NCBI GenBank assembly: GCA_029582165.1
Contig: CM055871.1
Location: forward strand, 54,218,112 to 54,282,111
Source of the DNA: Portulaca oleracea
Taxonomy: Eukaryota > Streptophyta > Magnoliopsida > Caryophyllales > Portulacaceae
Length of the DNA stretch: 64,000 nucleotides
Reading direction: 5' to 3'
Each line of letters begins with the position of its first letter. Within the stretch, counting starts at the first letter, position 1. Below the pieces are notes generated by a model. The model had not been told where the DNA came from, searched no databases, and saw nothing but the letters and a program-made list of their open reading frames with translations. Position numbers and translations under genes: made by a program. This document shows positions 25,101 to 37,728 of this stretch, piece after piece.

Positions 25101-28100
25101 CTTACTTCTTGTACAATGGTGTTTTCCCGGACATATCGGACATAAACATGATAACACTGCAATGACCCAACAAAAACAGCACATAAGCATGAGGCACCAC
25201 ATAACTAGTCAAGCCCGAAATGGGAATCAGTTGGACATGAGAGGTAAAATTTATTGAACCATAGAAGCACATAACCTATGGAAGCCTGAAAGATACATTG
25301 TCTTATATTTCCACAACTCAGAATATGGTGGAAATGAGAGAAAGAATTACTAAACTTTCAAATTTCTAGCTACGGAATTTTCCATACTCCGCAAAATTCA
25401 AAAGGACAACTGTTCAGAAGCTTATTGTCTTAACAAGTACAATTAAAGGAGAAATATACTCTACTGAGTGCAAGTTACCTTAATCATTGTTGCGTTCATC
25501 CTAAAGGACCACCAGCTCAACATAGCCATAGGTCTTGAAAATCTTTCCATACTCAAATTAGTCCTATTTTTCTAGAACAAAAGGCTAACTCCTAGCATGG
25601 ATTTTAAATTGGTCTCTAAGTATAAGATAGCCAATGGTTTTTAAACTAAGCAGCCTCTACTTGATCGAGGGTATGGCTGCTACATCCCCCACTCCCAAAA
25701 TGCCCTAGATAGGACGAACACTTGGGAGGTGATTTCATTGATTGAGAATTGAGGGTATGGTAAGAGTACAGAACTCTTGGGAAGTGCTTTTTGTGTCATT
25801 CTCCAAATAGGCATTTAAATATATGGCAAGGACTATGTACATGAGTGCGTTTTAAACAATAAGCTTTGTGCAACACGAATCAGAGATCTAAGTACCAGGT
25901 GAATGCCAAAAAGATCCTTAACCAGGACCAACAAGCAGTGGAGCTACAACATTAACAATATGAACATAGAGCACATGATAAAATACACATTTGCTGGAGA
26001 CTATAAGACCAAGAAACCAATCAGAAGCCAGTGCAGGGAGCAACGCAATATCAAAACCATGATGAGTATTGCATAAGGATTAGAAACAAGACAAAGAGTT
26101 AACGGTCGACAATAAAGTATTACTTCTCCTTGGAAGGCTGAATGTAGTAGACAGCATCCATCGTGGGCAATGGCTGCCTCCTCCGATATATGTCTTCCAC
26201 CACTGCATCCACCCAGACAAATGCAGAAATATTGTTACAAAAGTTACTTTCTTTTTTAGGTAGGGGGGGGGGCATCTGAACAAAATTAATTGAAGACAGG
26301 GAGCTTCTGAACTCATGGTAAGTCAGTCACAGAATCACCCTGAATCCAATGCGATTTGAGAGCATGATAGTCCAACAGGACCAAGCTCCTGAGTTCAACC
26401 TTACCTTATAACATAATAAATCTGAAAAATAAGCAAATATTGAGCAGCAAGAACTGCACAGCTCACACTCATGAGCCTTATTAAGTAGAAATACAGATTC
26501 CATAAAGTATCAAAAGATAAGGACTTTGTTTTCTCACATGACACTCCAGCGTCAGTGATGTCTGCCATCTTGCAAGCATATGACATTATCTTAACGGTAA
26601 GTCTGTCCATGATGAGTACCTGAGAGTTAAGTGCCACAAAAGTCAGACAACATAACCGGAAAAATCAAACATAAACCATCCAAATAAGGAAAAATACTAC
26701 TGGACTCTTTGATTTATTTTCTTTAGCACAATTTTGTTACAAAAATGGAAACATGGAATTCCAACTTAAAATATAAGAACAGAAAGGAATCGAAATAGAC
26801 CTTCCAACTAGGGGTAGAGTCCCCCGTCTTCCCCGATCCAAGCATTTCATTAAGCAACCCTGTATCCCAGCAAACACAGGAAGGTGAGACATTTTTCATG
26901 GTCTACAGATATAATTGATCTCATTTCAGAATGTATCAAAACAGCTATTTACATTCCTGTCGTAGTATTAGCCGTGTCATTATTTTCTCCTCTCCTCACA
27001 TGAGAATAGTTGTCTGTTCCTACCAAAATTAAGCTCGGCTGTTTGCTTTCTTAATCCATCCTTCTTCCAAAACATTTACACCAAATTTATGTTCGGTGGC
27101 ACCCAATATATGATGGGTGGAATGTGATGCAAAGAATTTGGCCATCACGTCATTTATTTAGTAGATGCCAACTGACTAAACTTCAGAGCCACACGCTCTT
27201 GGTTAGAAATCAATGTATCCTTAATTGCAATTCTTTCTCCATCTATTACTTGATTAAGCTATTCATTTTATGCAAGTTATAACACTTGACTAATACACTA
27301 CTTGTTCACATGAACATCAACAGCATCACACCAAATCGGCATCAAACTTCACCATAAAAATGAATGAAAGCATGATTCGCAAACAAACCTACATTGTGTT
27401 CTCAGGTGCACATAATCTCAAAACTGATATTCAAACTATATATATGATAAATTCATCTAGGGCGACATGATCTGAGAGCCCATATCCATACGATAAATTT
27501 GGCCACATAGCAAGTTAACGTTACGTGCGAAAACAAGGTGGGCTCTTAACATATTAGTTATTACACATTCGGACATTTTTATATCCTACACAGAATACCA
27601 TGCATGCAAAGGTTTTTGTAACAAAAAATGACAAAATCCTTAAAAATCCATGTCCAGGTCTTGCATTTGATATGCGTTGGCATACCTGTGAGTTACATTC
27701 CCTGTATAGGGCCCTATGTAAACACCAACACTATGTTCTTAATAAAATAACTTTCTTTTTAAGAGAAAAGAAACAATCATCTGGACTTTCCTCGTACAAA
27801 ATGGTTTAATAAAGTAACTAATTGCTCTGTTTGTAATTAACGTAATTGATTTAAGAATTCTGTTTGCATTAACATAAGTGATTTAAGAAATCCAACAATA
27901 AACCTATTAGTTTAATTAATGCCACTACTACACTAAAACAACTTCATCATGTTCAAACCCTAACGCATTACATTTCAAACAACGAATTCAGCGACAATGC
28001 ACAACAATTCCCGAGAATTAAACAACAACAAAGCACTCAAACATTACATCTTACATAACATGAAAATCAAAAAAAGAGAGGATTGATGAAGCTTACGATC

Positions 28101-28157
28101 ACGAGTGATCTGGCGGAAGTTCTTGTATTCGTTGGCTTCTGAATCGGACATCGACAT
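19169..28157 (-). CDS. KEU: KEULE/SEC1-type Sec1/Munc18 protein, 21 coding exons, 657 aa
   Basis: Sec1/Munc18 proteins bind syntaxins and drive SNARE-mediated vesicle fusion; plant KEULE acts with KNOLLE at the cell plate. Coding exons: 28157-28097, 26859-26801, 26619-26538, 26202-26124, 25156-25106, 24935-24839, 24759-24727, 24146-24021, 23946-23755, 23586-23503, 23396-23298, 23223-23147, 22039-21946, 21756-21631, 21415-21320, 21206-21090, 21004-20927, 20294-20107, 19827-19737, 19647-19558 and 19222-19169. All are GT-AG and in phase, totalling 1974 nt, near the 666 residues of Arabidopsis KEULE. Family signatures in order: [170 protein letters not shown] and the C-terminal ISLDDLDI. It may equally be the close paralogue SEC1A/B. 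A 113-bp tandem duplication overlaps the exon 15 acceptor. Confidence 0.95.
19300..19530. mobile_element. hAT-like MITE candidate in the last large intron of the Sec1 gene
   Basis: Lies in the intron between exons 20 and 21. It has the composition of a common plant non-autonomous family: TTAGCTTTTTCA near the left side, TTTTACCA-like words inside and CAAACAGCTAATAGCTTGTT near the right. The same pattern recurs at 19860-20065, 20495-20735 and 47432-47765. Exact ends and a target duplication could not be fixed. Confidence 0.42.
19860..20065. mobile_element. hAT-like MITE candidate in a Sec1 gene intron
   Basis: Lies between exons 18 and 19. The left side reads TTAGGCCATGTTGTGTAAAT and the right side ends in TTGTTTACAACCTA, which is roughly complementary. 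The interior has AGCTTTTTGAAC and AACAGCTTATCC words shared with neighbouring candidates. The superfamily call is an inference. Confidence 0.42.
20495..20735. mobile_element. hAT-like MITE candidate in a Sec1 gene intron
   Basis: Lies between exons 17 and 18. The left part has GTCTAGCAAATAGCTTTTTG and GAGGCTAATAGCC, and the right part has CAAACAGCTAACAGTTAGCA and GCTGACTGCCAAA. These are imperfectly complementary ends of the same family as 19860-20065. Confidence 0.45.
21391..21616. repeat. Perfect 113-bp tandem duplication across a splice acceptor
   Basis: Bases 21391-21503 and 21504-21616 are identical by eye over 113 positions. The unit holds, in gene sense, part of intron 14, its CTGCAG acceptor and the first 25 bases of exon 15. 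The transcript therefore meets a duplicate acceptor (exon base 21528) before the real one (21415). Use of the upstream acceptor would read 25 duplicated exon bases, run into intron sequence and meet an in-frame TGA within 5 codons. Confidence 0.95.
24350..24535 (+). mobile_element. LINE-like 3' end with GTT tail in a Sec1 gene intron
   Basis: Lies in the intron between exons 7 and 8, antisense to the gene. It contains GCCGGAATCACTCTCATGCA, CCCCACATCTGGATCCCCTT and GGACTATACTGAGG, followed by TTTTGTTGTTGTTGTCGTC. The GTT-rich tail after a GGACTATACTGAGG-like end is typical of plant RTE LINE 3' termini. It links the copies at 5405, 6480 and 12700 to one family. Confidence 0.6.
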
Positions 28158-29159
28158 TTTTGGAAACTACGAATGACGGTGATCAGATCAAAACTGAACA
28201 AGATCAAATGATCAATATGAGAGATTCGTAGAAGAAAATGCGAGAGCAACATGCATTGTTAGGGTTTTTAGAGAGAGAAAACATGGAGGGACGTCGCCGG
28301 TGATCGGGAATGGCGAACTGGTGAGTGTCCGCGCGCATGCACAGAGGATATCTCTGGAATTTTTTTAATCAACAATAAAAATCTCTTAATCCAAATCTCT
28401 TATATAATTTTAGTGTAATTTGATTTGATTAAAGGATTTTAAAAAATTAAATTAAATAGTGTAAGAAAAACTACTTTAAAATTTAGTTTGGGGTTGGAGT
28501 AGTCATAATACAATATTATAACTATGTTAATTAATAAGTAAAATTGTATTAACTACTTATTTAATTAAGGGGCACTTATAAAAAGATAAAATAAAAGTGT
28601 GATCTAGATCAATACTTTGAAATTTTACCGAGACAAAAGTTCAGATATAATTGTTTTACCCTTAAATCATATAAGTTAAAATTGTCATGCACATAGAGGA
28701 ACAATGGTTTCTTACTTTCTTTCATATCATAAACTGAAACTTGATGTAGAATAAAAATAATTTTTCAGATTTTAGGCATAAAGTGACCAAGAAGACAATT
28801 GACATGTTGAACAACAACCAAGATTCAGTTCAAGTCGAATAGATACAATCAAAAGTCAATACCAGAGAGAATACAAACTTCAAATGTGAAAAATCAAAAT
28901 CTATCTTTCTATGCACAAATCATACATAATCACATACGTACAGTTTCTACTTTCTAACCATTGTAGTGATAATTTAGTGGTAGTTGTTGTGATATTTCAA
29001 TAAGAATATATGCATTCAATTTACCCCCTATCTCCCATTTCCTCTTCTATGTCTACACTCACATAATATCATGTGATATAGACTTTATATGGACAATTAC
29101 TCACCAAATCTTTAAGAAAAATACATACAAACTCTAACCAACTTTATTAATATGAGTAC
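28158..29159. other. 5' region of the Sec1 gene and AT-rich flank
   Basis: The first 150 bases upstream of the Sec1 ATG (28157, minus strand) contain two upstream ATGs, at 28256 and 28252. The first opens a 14-codon frame. The second opens a frame that overlaps the main start out of frame. Beyond about 28350 the DNA is AT-rich and holds no recognisable gene. Confidence 0.5.
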
Positions 29160-29169
29160 TGAAAATTTA

Positions 29170-29320
29170 TCATTTGCGTTTGCATTGCGTTACGTTTAGT
29201 TGCGGTAGATTGCGTTAAGCTGCGGTGAAAATAGTTAAAAGGTAATGGTAATTTGCGGTATATTGCGTTAGGTTGCGGTAGGTTGCGTTGCGGTTAGTCG
29301 CGTTAACGCACAAAAGAACG
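29170..29320. repeat. TTGCGGT-rich element, copy 1
   Basis: About 150 bases made of irregular TTGCGGTA, TTGCGTTA and GTTGCGGTT words around a conserved middle block (AAAAGGTAATGGTAATTTGC). It ends GTTAACGCACAAAA. A second copy at 39170-39315 has the same order of blocks, so this is a dispersed element and not a simple microsatellite. No target duplication was recognised. Confidence 0.7.
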
Positions 29321-32300
29321 GTTACTAGAATTCAAATTTTGGTGTCCTATTTTCTAAGCTAAGCCTTTATCACCTTTATCCGGCATCATTTGATGCTAGC
29401 TTGGCCCCACCCCTCTTTGTAACCTTTTTTTTGGGGAGTGTAGACAAAGTACATAGTAATTAAACACATTGTTAGAGCAGGACTCGTCTCTTGGCTAGAT
29501 TAGCTAAAGTATGTACTTCCTTAACGTTTGATCTTTTTACTTTTGTAATTCTGCAATAGAAAATCTTAACAATATTGATTTACAATACAAATAAACAAGC
29601 ACATTTCAGGGGTGGTTGTTTGCTTCCTCAAAACACTGCTACGATCTCTCTGAATCAGTAAAGAAATTGATGTTGGCGGACTCTTTTATGATATCAATGT
29701 TTAATCTTATATCAAATTAATGTCACTCTTATGACTAATAAATCTCAAACATATTGGAAATCGTAAAGAATAAAAGTTGACTTTTTATATTTTTTTTGAT
29801 GTAATAATCTCTAGATAAGTTATGTACAACAACTTTATAGTTTTTATATTAAACTTAATGCTATATTTGATAAATTTTCATGATAGCATATCTATATCTA
29901 TTATCCAACAAATTCCCCCTATTTTTATTTTTCTAGGAAAAAAAAACGACAGTATGGGAAACTTGATTTGTTCGTCAAAAGTTGCGCAAAACTTTTTCTT
30001 CTTGTTAAAAAAAAGAGACAATTTTTTAGATAAAATAAAGTACAAAAAGAAATAGAGGATATCATTACTATTATTATTGAAGGCCACACAATGGGCTACA
30101 ATGTAGGGCCGTATGGGGATCCAAGTAGGATAATGGGCATAATTATGCCCCCTTTAAAAGCTGATATTGATATGGACCGTATATTAAATATTTAATGGAC
30201 TTTTCTGACCCAAATGGGACAAATGTCATTCATACTTGGGTTGATAGTCCATCACTAATTCAATGTTCATACTTCATACTTTAACTAATTAATTACTCCT
30301 ACTTTCCCTTTAATATATTGTCTCGGTTCTATATTAACTGTTCAAAATATCCTTTTTATTAAAAATTTCTCAGAATATATTTAATTAAAAAATTATAACA
30401 TTATATTTTTATGATCGTATTTTTCAGTATGAATATAATGATAGTACTTTATATACTAAAATATTAAATATATTTAGAAATTAATGACAGTAAAAGATAA
30501 TTTATATAAAATGTAAGGAGTAATTTTCAATCTCATGTGCCCAATGAAACACTTGCCCACTTATGGTGGGCATTTTCTCCTAACTATACACATGTTAGAG
30601 CTTTATCTTCTCATAATTAATGCCCTTATACTCATCTTAGACCAAATTTGAGTCTTGGTATCACTCCAACTAGTTACATTTATTTAATAAGGTAAGTAAA
30701 GTTGTTTTATGTATGCATCTCTATAGATCCCATAAAAATGAGACTTATACTAAATTTGTAAATGGTTATCTTAGATATAGTTTGGACCTTACTCGCATTG
30801 TTTAGATTGATTTTTATTGTATGAGTTGCATTGACTTTATATTTTTTTATTATCAAAAGTCCAATCGGATTGAAGAGATTGCAACAAAAGTCATATGTAA
30901 TTACATAAAATAACACCAAAATAGCACAAAGTAAAACACGAAAGGTCATCAAAGCAAAAATATAGCAAAGTAAACCAGCTATGTTGTTCAAATTTGCATT
31001 CCTTTCTTCTTGCCGTTGTTCTATTAAAAGCTTCGTTACAATCTCTTAATCCCTGCAAATAAAACCCAATTTGCAGTCATTCTTTATAGTCTTACATCCT
31101 TCCTCAACTAGTCTATCTTTACATTGACTTTGTCGTATATGCTTTCAATTACAATGTTACGTTACCTCCTCAATCTGTTTCGACGTTTCGAATAATCCTA
31201 TAATAAAGGCTCAACAAATCAAATCTCGAATATTTTTAAATAAATTTTTTGAAAGGAAATTAGACCATGCACTTGTTAGTTGCTAACATTCCATTTACAT
31301 TTGTCGAGCATGCCATAGTTGACATCCTTTTGAATCTTCGCTTCACTTTCAGTGTGGGTTTGAAGTCTACATACATTTGTATGCAAGAGAGTTAATGTTC
31401 TACAACCGTCGTTATTAAATGAGAAGTAGTGTCATGTTGGAATCCTTCAAAATCAATGATATCAACTATGTCTCTATGATACATTGATATGTTAACAAAC
31501 TTCATGTCATTAATCCATTTTAAAATACATCATTTGTAATCTTTTAGTTTTTTATTGTGACTTTTCAATCTTGTTATTAATCTAATGATATTGTTTTCTA
31601 TTATAAATAAATTGATAAAATGGTGGAGAGTTTTAGATTTTATGTGAATGTGGTTCATAGCAATATATGATTTAAATTAGGCATTTCTTCTTTAACAATC
31701 ACAAATTTATTTTCATTGATAAATAGTGAAATTTCAATCAAGTTGAAAAATGATTGAAGTTCCACACAATTCAGTGATAGATCCGGACATTAGAGATGCC
31801 CACTTGATAATAAATATTATGATTACATATATTTCATGATTCTTCCACTATATAACAAACTATTCAAAATTTGTTATAAATAGTTGGGTTGTTATATTTA
31901 AATGAACATTCTTACTAATATAGACATTTTCTTAAGGTATTTACTCAATATACATATACAATATCTGTGTAGTATGTAATAGGCTATTTTTTCCTGGGTT
32001 TAGAGTTTCATGGATATCTCGAAACCTAATTCAAATCCGCCCATACTACAGATTCAAATAATAACTATCACAAAATCTTTCCTCCAAAAAAGGATAAAAA
32101 TTCCATGCAATTCATGATACAAAGTTCTACACCAAAATTTCCTTAGAAAAACTCTTTCTCACCTAGAAATCAAATTTAAAAAAGAAGGGAAGAAAGTTCT
32201 AGGATATTCAAACAAACTTTTATAAAGGTAACAAAATGAAGATTGGTTGAGTGGGATTGATGAAACAAAGTAATTCTTAAAAGGGAAAACCTTTTCCCCC

Positions 32301-33454
32301 ACGCCTATCTATCTATCCATCTCTTCAACAACAATACTAGTAGTCACTATGGTGGATTGGTGGTAATAGCCTACAAATTAATAGGGCCCTCTCTCAACAA
32401 ACTAAAACAATAAATAGTCCCAAATATAAGTAAATTTTATGTGGTGAAACTATGAGGGAAAATGGTGAAAGAGACACATCCAAATTTTAGAATTTTAGTT
32501 TTTGGCTCATTTATGGTTTACTTTTAGGTTATGATTTTTTTCCAATATTAAAATTGGTCTCTCAACAGATAATCATACGAGCAAAAGTAAAATTGTTAAT
32601 ATCCAAATCACTATATAATTTGACAAAGCCAGATCTTCACTAGAAGTTGTGAGATGATTTGTTCAACTTCTTACAATTAAGAATTGGTACTAACTACTAA
32701 AAAAGCTTGTATTAAAAATATATTTAGTATTAATTTAGTGAAAAGCAAAAACTTAACAATAAGATAATATATTTATCATCCCAATATAGGTCTTGTTCTT
32801 TTATGTTATGGAATAAAATTATCCTTTTTTTATTATTATTATTAATAGTCAAAAGGCTTAAAGGTTCACATCCCATTTTACCCCACATTTTTCACTTTAT
32901 ATATAAAATACTTACAATTTTATATATTTAATAAATGATGTAATTAATTTTTACTAATTCACCTTATTAAAAATTATCAACTATACATTTAAAAATTCAT
33001 ATATTTAAATTATGTAACTAATATAACCTATCTTTTCAAATACTATTTTTGTTTATTTCATTTTATTACACGTATCTCATCCATTATCTATCTCACTAAA
33101 CAAAAGAAGGAGGCCCATTACTAACTTGTACCTTCTTTTTCTATTTTTTGTGTGTATTTTTTTCACTCAATTTTCCAAATGGGTAAAAGTAAAACTCAAC
33201 TCATAAGACTATAAGAGGTGATCCATGCAAAAAGTACCCATCACCCAAATTCCTTCTTGTAAAGGGTTGTCAATTGTCATCTTCCTCCTAAAAAGTTGTG
33301 AATTATGAAAGGGACCAATCACATACCCGTACCGGTTTACCAAAACCCAAAAACAACTTACTAACAGAAATAAAACCCCAAAGCATAATTTTTAAAGAAA
33401 AAACCAACCAAACCAAACAAACAAACAAACAAAATGAAGCCAAATCCTCACTTT
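29321..33454. other. AT-rich intergenic DNA with one possible MITE
   Basis: No gene found. About 30296-30520 looks like a degenerate Stowaway-type copy: TACTCCTACTTTCCC on the left, ATTAACTGTTC inside and AAGGAGTAA on the right. Open frames at 29822-30087 and 30707-30991 are AT-driven and unlike any family I know. A short CAAA microsatellite is at about 33414-33431. Confidence 0.45.
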
Positions 33455-34166
33455 GACTCCACAAACAAACACCCAAAAGCAATCCCCAATCCAAACCATA
33501 CCAACAAAGTATTTCTTTTCATTTCCATTTTCACTTACCAAGTCAATTTAGATTCCACCATAATCTAATCTTAATCTAAACCCAATATACACATACCAAC
33601 AAAAACACACTTTATTATGCTACAAATTAATATATAATTCCCAAATCCCCAAACATCTAACATTTGACTATCTATTTTTTTCTTCTTTTTTTTGACTTTT
33701 TTTTACCAATAAAAATGACCTCAACTCATCAAGATGGTTGGTGAAATATGAACCATCATCCTATGCCAATTCTCTTCACTCATTAGACTCCACAAACAAA
33801 CACCCAAAACCAAACCATCACTCAAGAGTAAACCAACCAGCCTTGATCGTAATTTTGTTCGATCCAAATATTTAAATTTGTCCAATTCAAAAAACAAAAA
33901 AATTGATTTGGTACGAACTCGATTTAGTTCATCTAAATTGTCCGACCCGAAAAAAGAAATTTAAGTATCAATTTCTCATCCAAATTTTACCATTAATCAA
34001 ATTTAACATACCCAAATTAATCAGAACCCAAACTTTTACATGTGATTTCCATTTACCAAAGTCAATTTAGATTCCACCATAATCTACTCTTAATCCAAAC
34101 CCAATATGCACATACCAACAAAACCAAACTTTATTACACTACAAATTATAAATAATTCCCAACATC
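33455..34166. repeat. Local duplicated block 3' of the IRKI-like gene
   Basis: The segment 33455-33650 recurs as 33786-34166. Shared words are GACTCCACAAACAAACACCC, GTCAATTTAGATTCCACCAT and CACATACCAACAAAA, in the same order. The second copy is longer because about 200 bases of GTCCGACCCGAA-type words (about 33840-34040) separate its halves. No reading frame is conserved between copies. Confidence 0.75.
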
Positions 34167-34242
34167 AACATATCACCCCCTTTAATTTCCCCCCTCTTTT
34201 TTCTAAACAACAATATCATCATACCATACCCATACCATTCAT

Positions 34243-35892
34243 TCAAGGTGGTGACATAGAAGGACCCATCATCATCATCATCCTATCCCCATGATCAACA
34301 CCAACACCACTAGAACTAGTAGTACTCTCATTAGTGCTAACACTAGCATTAGTACCAACACTCGTAGTACTATAGTACCTACTCATCACCTTACACTTTA
34401 CCACACTATCATACACATAAAACCCAGGTGCCACCATGATCCTAACCATGGTGGGCACAAGCTTCCTAGCCCTATCCCCACCACCCATATCCTCCATGTA
34501 AACCGGGTCGAACCGGGACCCGGGTTCGACCCGGAATATGGCGAGAGCTGGGTGGACCGAGTTGGCAAGGAGATGGACCAACCAGACCGACTTCGACGCC
34601 CCGAAGAAGGCCTGCAGGAGCTGCTCGGGCCACGGGCGGGTCCACCCAAGCATGGCGACGATTTCGCTCATTTTCCGGTCGCAAAACCGGCTGAATTCCT
34701 CGCTGAAATGCTTGGTACCCTTGCTGAGGACCTCCTCCCATGAAAGATCCTTGAGCTCGTTGAATGCGGAGAAGTTGGATTCGGATCGCTCCGCCGGGTT
34801 GAGGATCGGGTTCGGGCCGGACCGGGCGAACCCGGAGGATTCGAAGTCTTGGTGGAAGGAGGAGCTGAGGAGGGCTTCCAGGTAGAACTGCAGATTTCTG
34901 GTGGGGTTGTTTGATGATGATGAAGATAGTTTGATGTCGTAGGATGATCGGAGAATCATGGAGATTCGTTCGAATACTTTGACCCCCATTAATTTGAGCT
35001 GCGAGGTTAGGGCCCGGCTGAGGATCCGGATCGAGGTTCGGGCTTCGGAGACGGAGACGAGGAAGTTTCTGATGATTAGGTCATGGTTCTCGACCCGGAA
35101 AAGGGTTCGGGTCGGGCTAGGGCTAGGGATAGGGTTAGGGTTAGGGCTGTGGGTGAGAGTGTAGGATTCGAGCCCTGATTTGAGGGTATGGCAGTAGACT
35201 TCGAGACGGTTGAGCTTCTTCTCGAGCTCAGCCATGGAGTATTTCAGCCTGGAAGCTTCTAGAACTGCTTCGTCCCTTTTTCTCGTGGCTTGGACGAGCT
35301 TGTGGGAGAGCTCCGCCACCGCCGACCGCCACTGCTCCTCCCTCTCCGGCGGCGCCGACGACGGCGTCGACGCCGGACGGGGACTTTTCCGGGAGAGTCC
35401 GGTGATGAGGGATTTAAACAGACCGTTGGGGCTCGGAGATAGGTGGTGGTTCTCGACGACGGGGACTACCACCGCCATCGAGGACGCCTTGTCCCTGACC
35501 GTCGGCCGGCAATTGTTGCACGAGACGCTCCGGTCGCCGCCGCTGGACGACGGCGATCGGTACTCCGTCCGGCGAGTCCTCCCGGGGTTCTTGCTGGATT
35601 TCTTGGTGGTGTTGTGCTTGTGGAGGGGAGTTGGGTGGTGGACGTAGCTGTCGCCGAAGCCGGAGCTCGGCGTGCCACCGCCGCCGCCGGAGCTGTAACG
35701 CCGGCGGTCCTCCGACGTCTCCTCGCTCTCGTTTCCTTCCTGTATCTAATAAAAAAAACTCATATAGAATCAGATATACATACATCAATAGAATCATGAA
35801 AAAAACAGTGATAATCACGACGTACGTACAGGAGTGAAGAGGTGGGAGCGAGGAGGAGGAAGAGAAGGCGAACTCGAAGAAGGAGGCGCCAT
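34243..35892 (-). CDS. IRKI: IRK-interacting protein / GIL1-like protein, 2 exons, 521 aa
   Basis: Exon 1 is 35892-35830 (21 codons, MAPPSSSSPSLPPPRSHLFT then Pro) and exon 2 is 35745-34243. The intron is GT-AG and the frame is continuous. Plant IRK-interacting proteins bind the cytoplasmic part of the receptor kinase IRK; the related GIL1 acts in light-dependent gravitropism. Conserved family features seen: a C-N-N-C motif in DRSVSCNNCRPTVRDK near residues 95-107, a coiled-coil region at about 155-215 (EEQWRSAVAELSHKLVQATR and KLNRLEVYCHTLKSG), and the C-terminal GIL1/IRKI domain with DLSWEEVLSKGTKHFSEEF, FCDRKMSEIVAMLGW, WPEQLLQAFFGASKSVWLVH and HPALAIFRVEPGSRFDP. A Pro-rich stretch (SPNPNPIPSPSPT) joins them. 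The coding region is far more GC-rich than its surroundings. The upstream leader is GA-rich on the sense strand. The stop at 34243-34245 gives an SMSPP end. The exact orthologue (IRKI or a paralogue) is not certain. Confidence 0.9.
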
Positions 35893-37524
35893 TGGAGACC
35901 AAGATGGAAGCTTTCTCTCTCTAGTTTTCTCTCTCTAGTTCTCTGAAGGAATGCATTGAATGGGAGAAATGGGAGGAGGTGGTGAGTCTTTAATTCCCAG
36001 CAATTTATTGCAACTGCCAAAAAGAAATGATTTTTAAAAAAAAAGAATGGTTTGTAATTTGGCGATGTAAAAAAAATGGTTTGTAGTAAGTGATTGGGTG
36101 TGAAAAATTTGTCATATTATGAGATGATATGAAATGTAATGATGATGATGGAGGGAAATGAGGGAATAAGAAAGGAAGAAAGAAATCCACAAAGTTTGAG
36201 GTAATGGCACGTCCACTTCAGCCATCTCTGTGTGATCTGTTATAGGCAGACAAAATTAATAAACCATTTTTTGAATTTTTTTTGTTTGGTTTGGATTTTG
36301 ATTTTGTTACGATGACAAAATGCTCAGAGGAGAGTACATGTTATTATAATAGTATTTTGTTATACGTATTTTGTCATTTGAATTGGACTTGGACGGGGTC
36401 AAATTGGTACCACTACCAATAAGGTCAAGTTTTTTCTAACGTGAATGAGGTGCTCCAATGATAAGGTATGGTAAATTATGATACATTTAATTGTGGTAAG
36501 ATATATATGGTAAAATTTGATGGACTTTGATTCCTGATTCTAAGGAGGAACATGTTTCTCCTGGATCATCCCTCACCTTTTGTCCCTTTTAGTTTCTCAC
36601 CCTCAGTTTCTCATCCAAGTCATAGACGACCTAGTTCATGCCCAACACTCTGTCAGTCAGTCCGTTGTCGCAAATCGCTCGCCCATACTCAGCAGTTGAC
36701 TGCTAGCTGATGTTGTCCACTCCAATCGCCAACCATCCCACCTCGCTTCACCAATCCCAACTTTGTCCATCGTCTGCCGCTGCTTTACCATCAGCTATAA
36801 ATCCCAAATCTGAAGTTTATGTTGCTGGTTTCCACTCCATTTCGACTTGGTAAACTGCTAAACAAATGTTCAACCCACGAAGACAAGTCCAGCTCATTAG
36901 GAGTTCAATCCAATCCAGGACTGAAAAAGCTTGGTCCGTCCTTTCCAAGACTAAACCTTTTTCGGTTCAATTTTCAATCCATATTAGTCCTCCACTTTGA
37001 TCTTTGGTCCATTCAGTCTAATCCCATCCAATTTAATCTAGGACCGATGTTCAACCTAATGAAGAGGAAAATAAAATGATTCATTCCTTCATTGGATACC
37101 TAAATCCAATGTATATTCATGAATAAAGGTCCACATAAACTTTTACTCTTCATTTCTCTACCATTAGACTTAACTATCCTACTCCCATGAGGGGAAAACA
37201 AAGTCTATCATTACAGTGATGGAAATGGAATAGAAAAAGTCTATAGCTCATCTATATAATGTAGCAATTAATAATGGTAATTAAGTTAGGTTATTGACGT
37301 AACAGTAGAAAGCATAACCTTCAATCAAAGTGTATGACGTGTACTGCTTGATCATGATTATGAAAAGACGTAGGGGAATGATTACCATCTACACAAGTAA
37401 AGGGCATTAGTGCATTGCATTACCCCATAGCCATATGTGTTAATTATAATACCATCAAATTCCATTAATATTCTCATAACCTTTTATCAAAAAAAAAATT
37501 CTCATAACCTAAAATATACTACTA
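35893..37524. other. Upstream region of the IRKI-like gene and intergenic DNA
   Basis: Sense-strand GA-rich leader sequence lies at about 35910-35945, then AT-rich DNA. About 36780-37060 is rich in GGTCC/GGACC and CCAATCC words without fixed period. No further gene was recognised. Confidence 0.45.
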
Positions 37525-37728
37525 CCCTGTTCTTTGGTTAGATTAGATACAACTCTCCCAACTTATCAAAACTTATCCAAATTTATTCAAACCGATTCAA
37601 ACCTAACATAATTCCTCAAAAAAACACCCACTCTAAAAACACAATTCCCCAAAAAAATGTCATGACTTATCCTAACTTCTGCCAACATATCCATTCAAAC
37701 CTGAAAATAACCTAACCAAAGAACAGGG
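37525..37728. mobile_element. Small inverted-repeat element, 204 bp
   Basis: The ends are a perfect 17-bp inverted repeat: CCCTGTTCTTTGGTTAG at 37525-37541 and its complement at 37712-37728. The interior is non-coding. It sits where the left end of a Stowaway MITE would be expected (the right part runs 37729-37972), so it seems inserted into or next to that MITE. No clean target duplication was found, and the superfamily is unclear. Confidence 0.7.

Noticed and set aside
29822..30087. Open frames on both strands over the same AT-rich stretch
   Set aside because: Phe/Ile/Lys-rich translations typical of AT-rich non-coding DNA, with no conserved motif.
34291..34885. Open frames on the plus strand across the IRKI-like gene
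   Set aside because: Antisense shadows caused by the GC-rich coding exon; the minus-strand protein has conserved domains.
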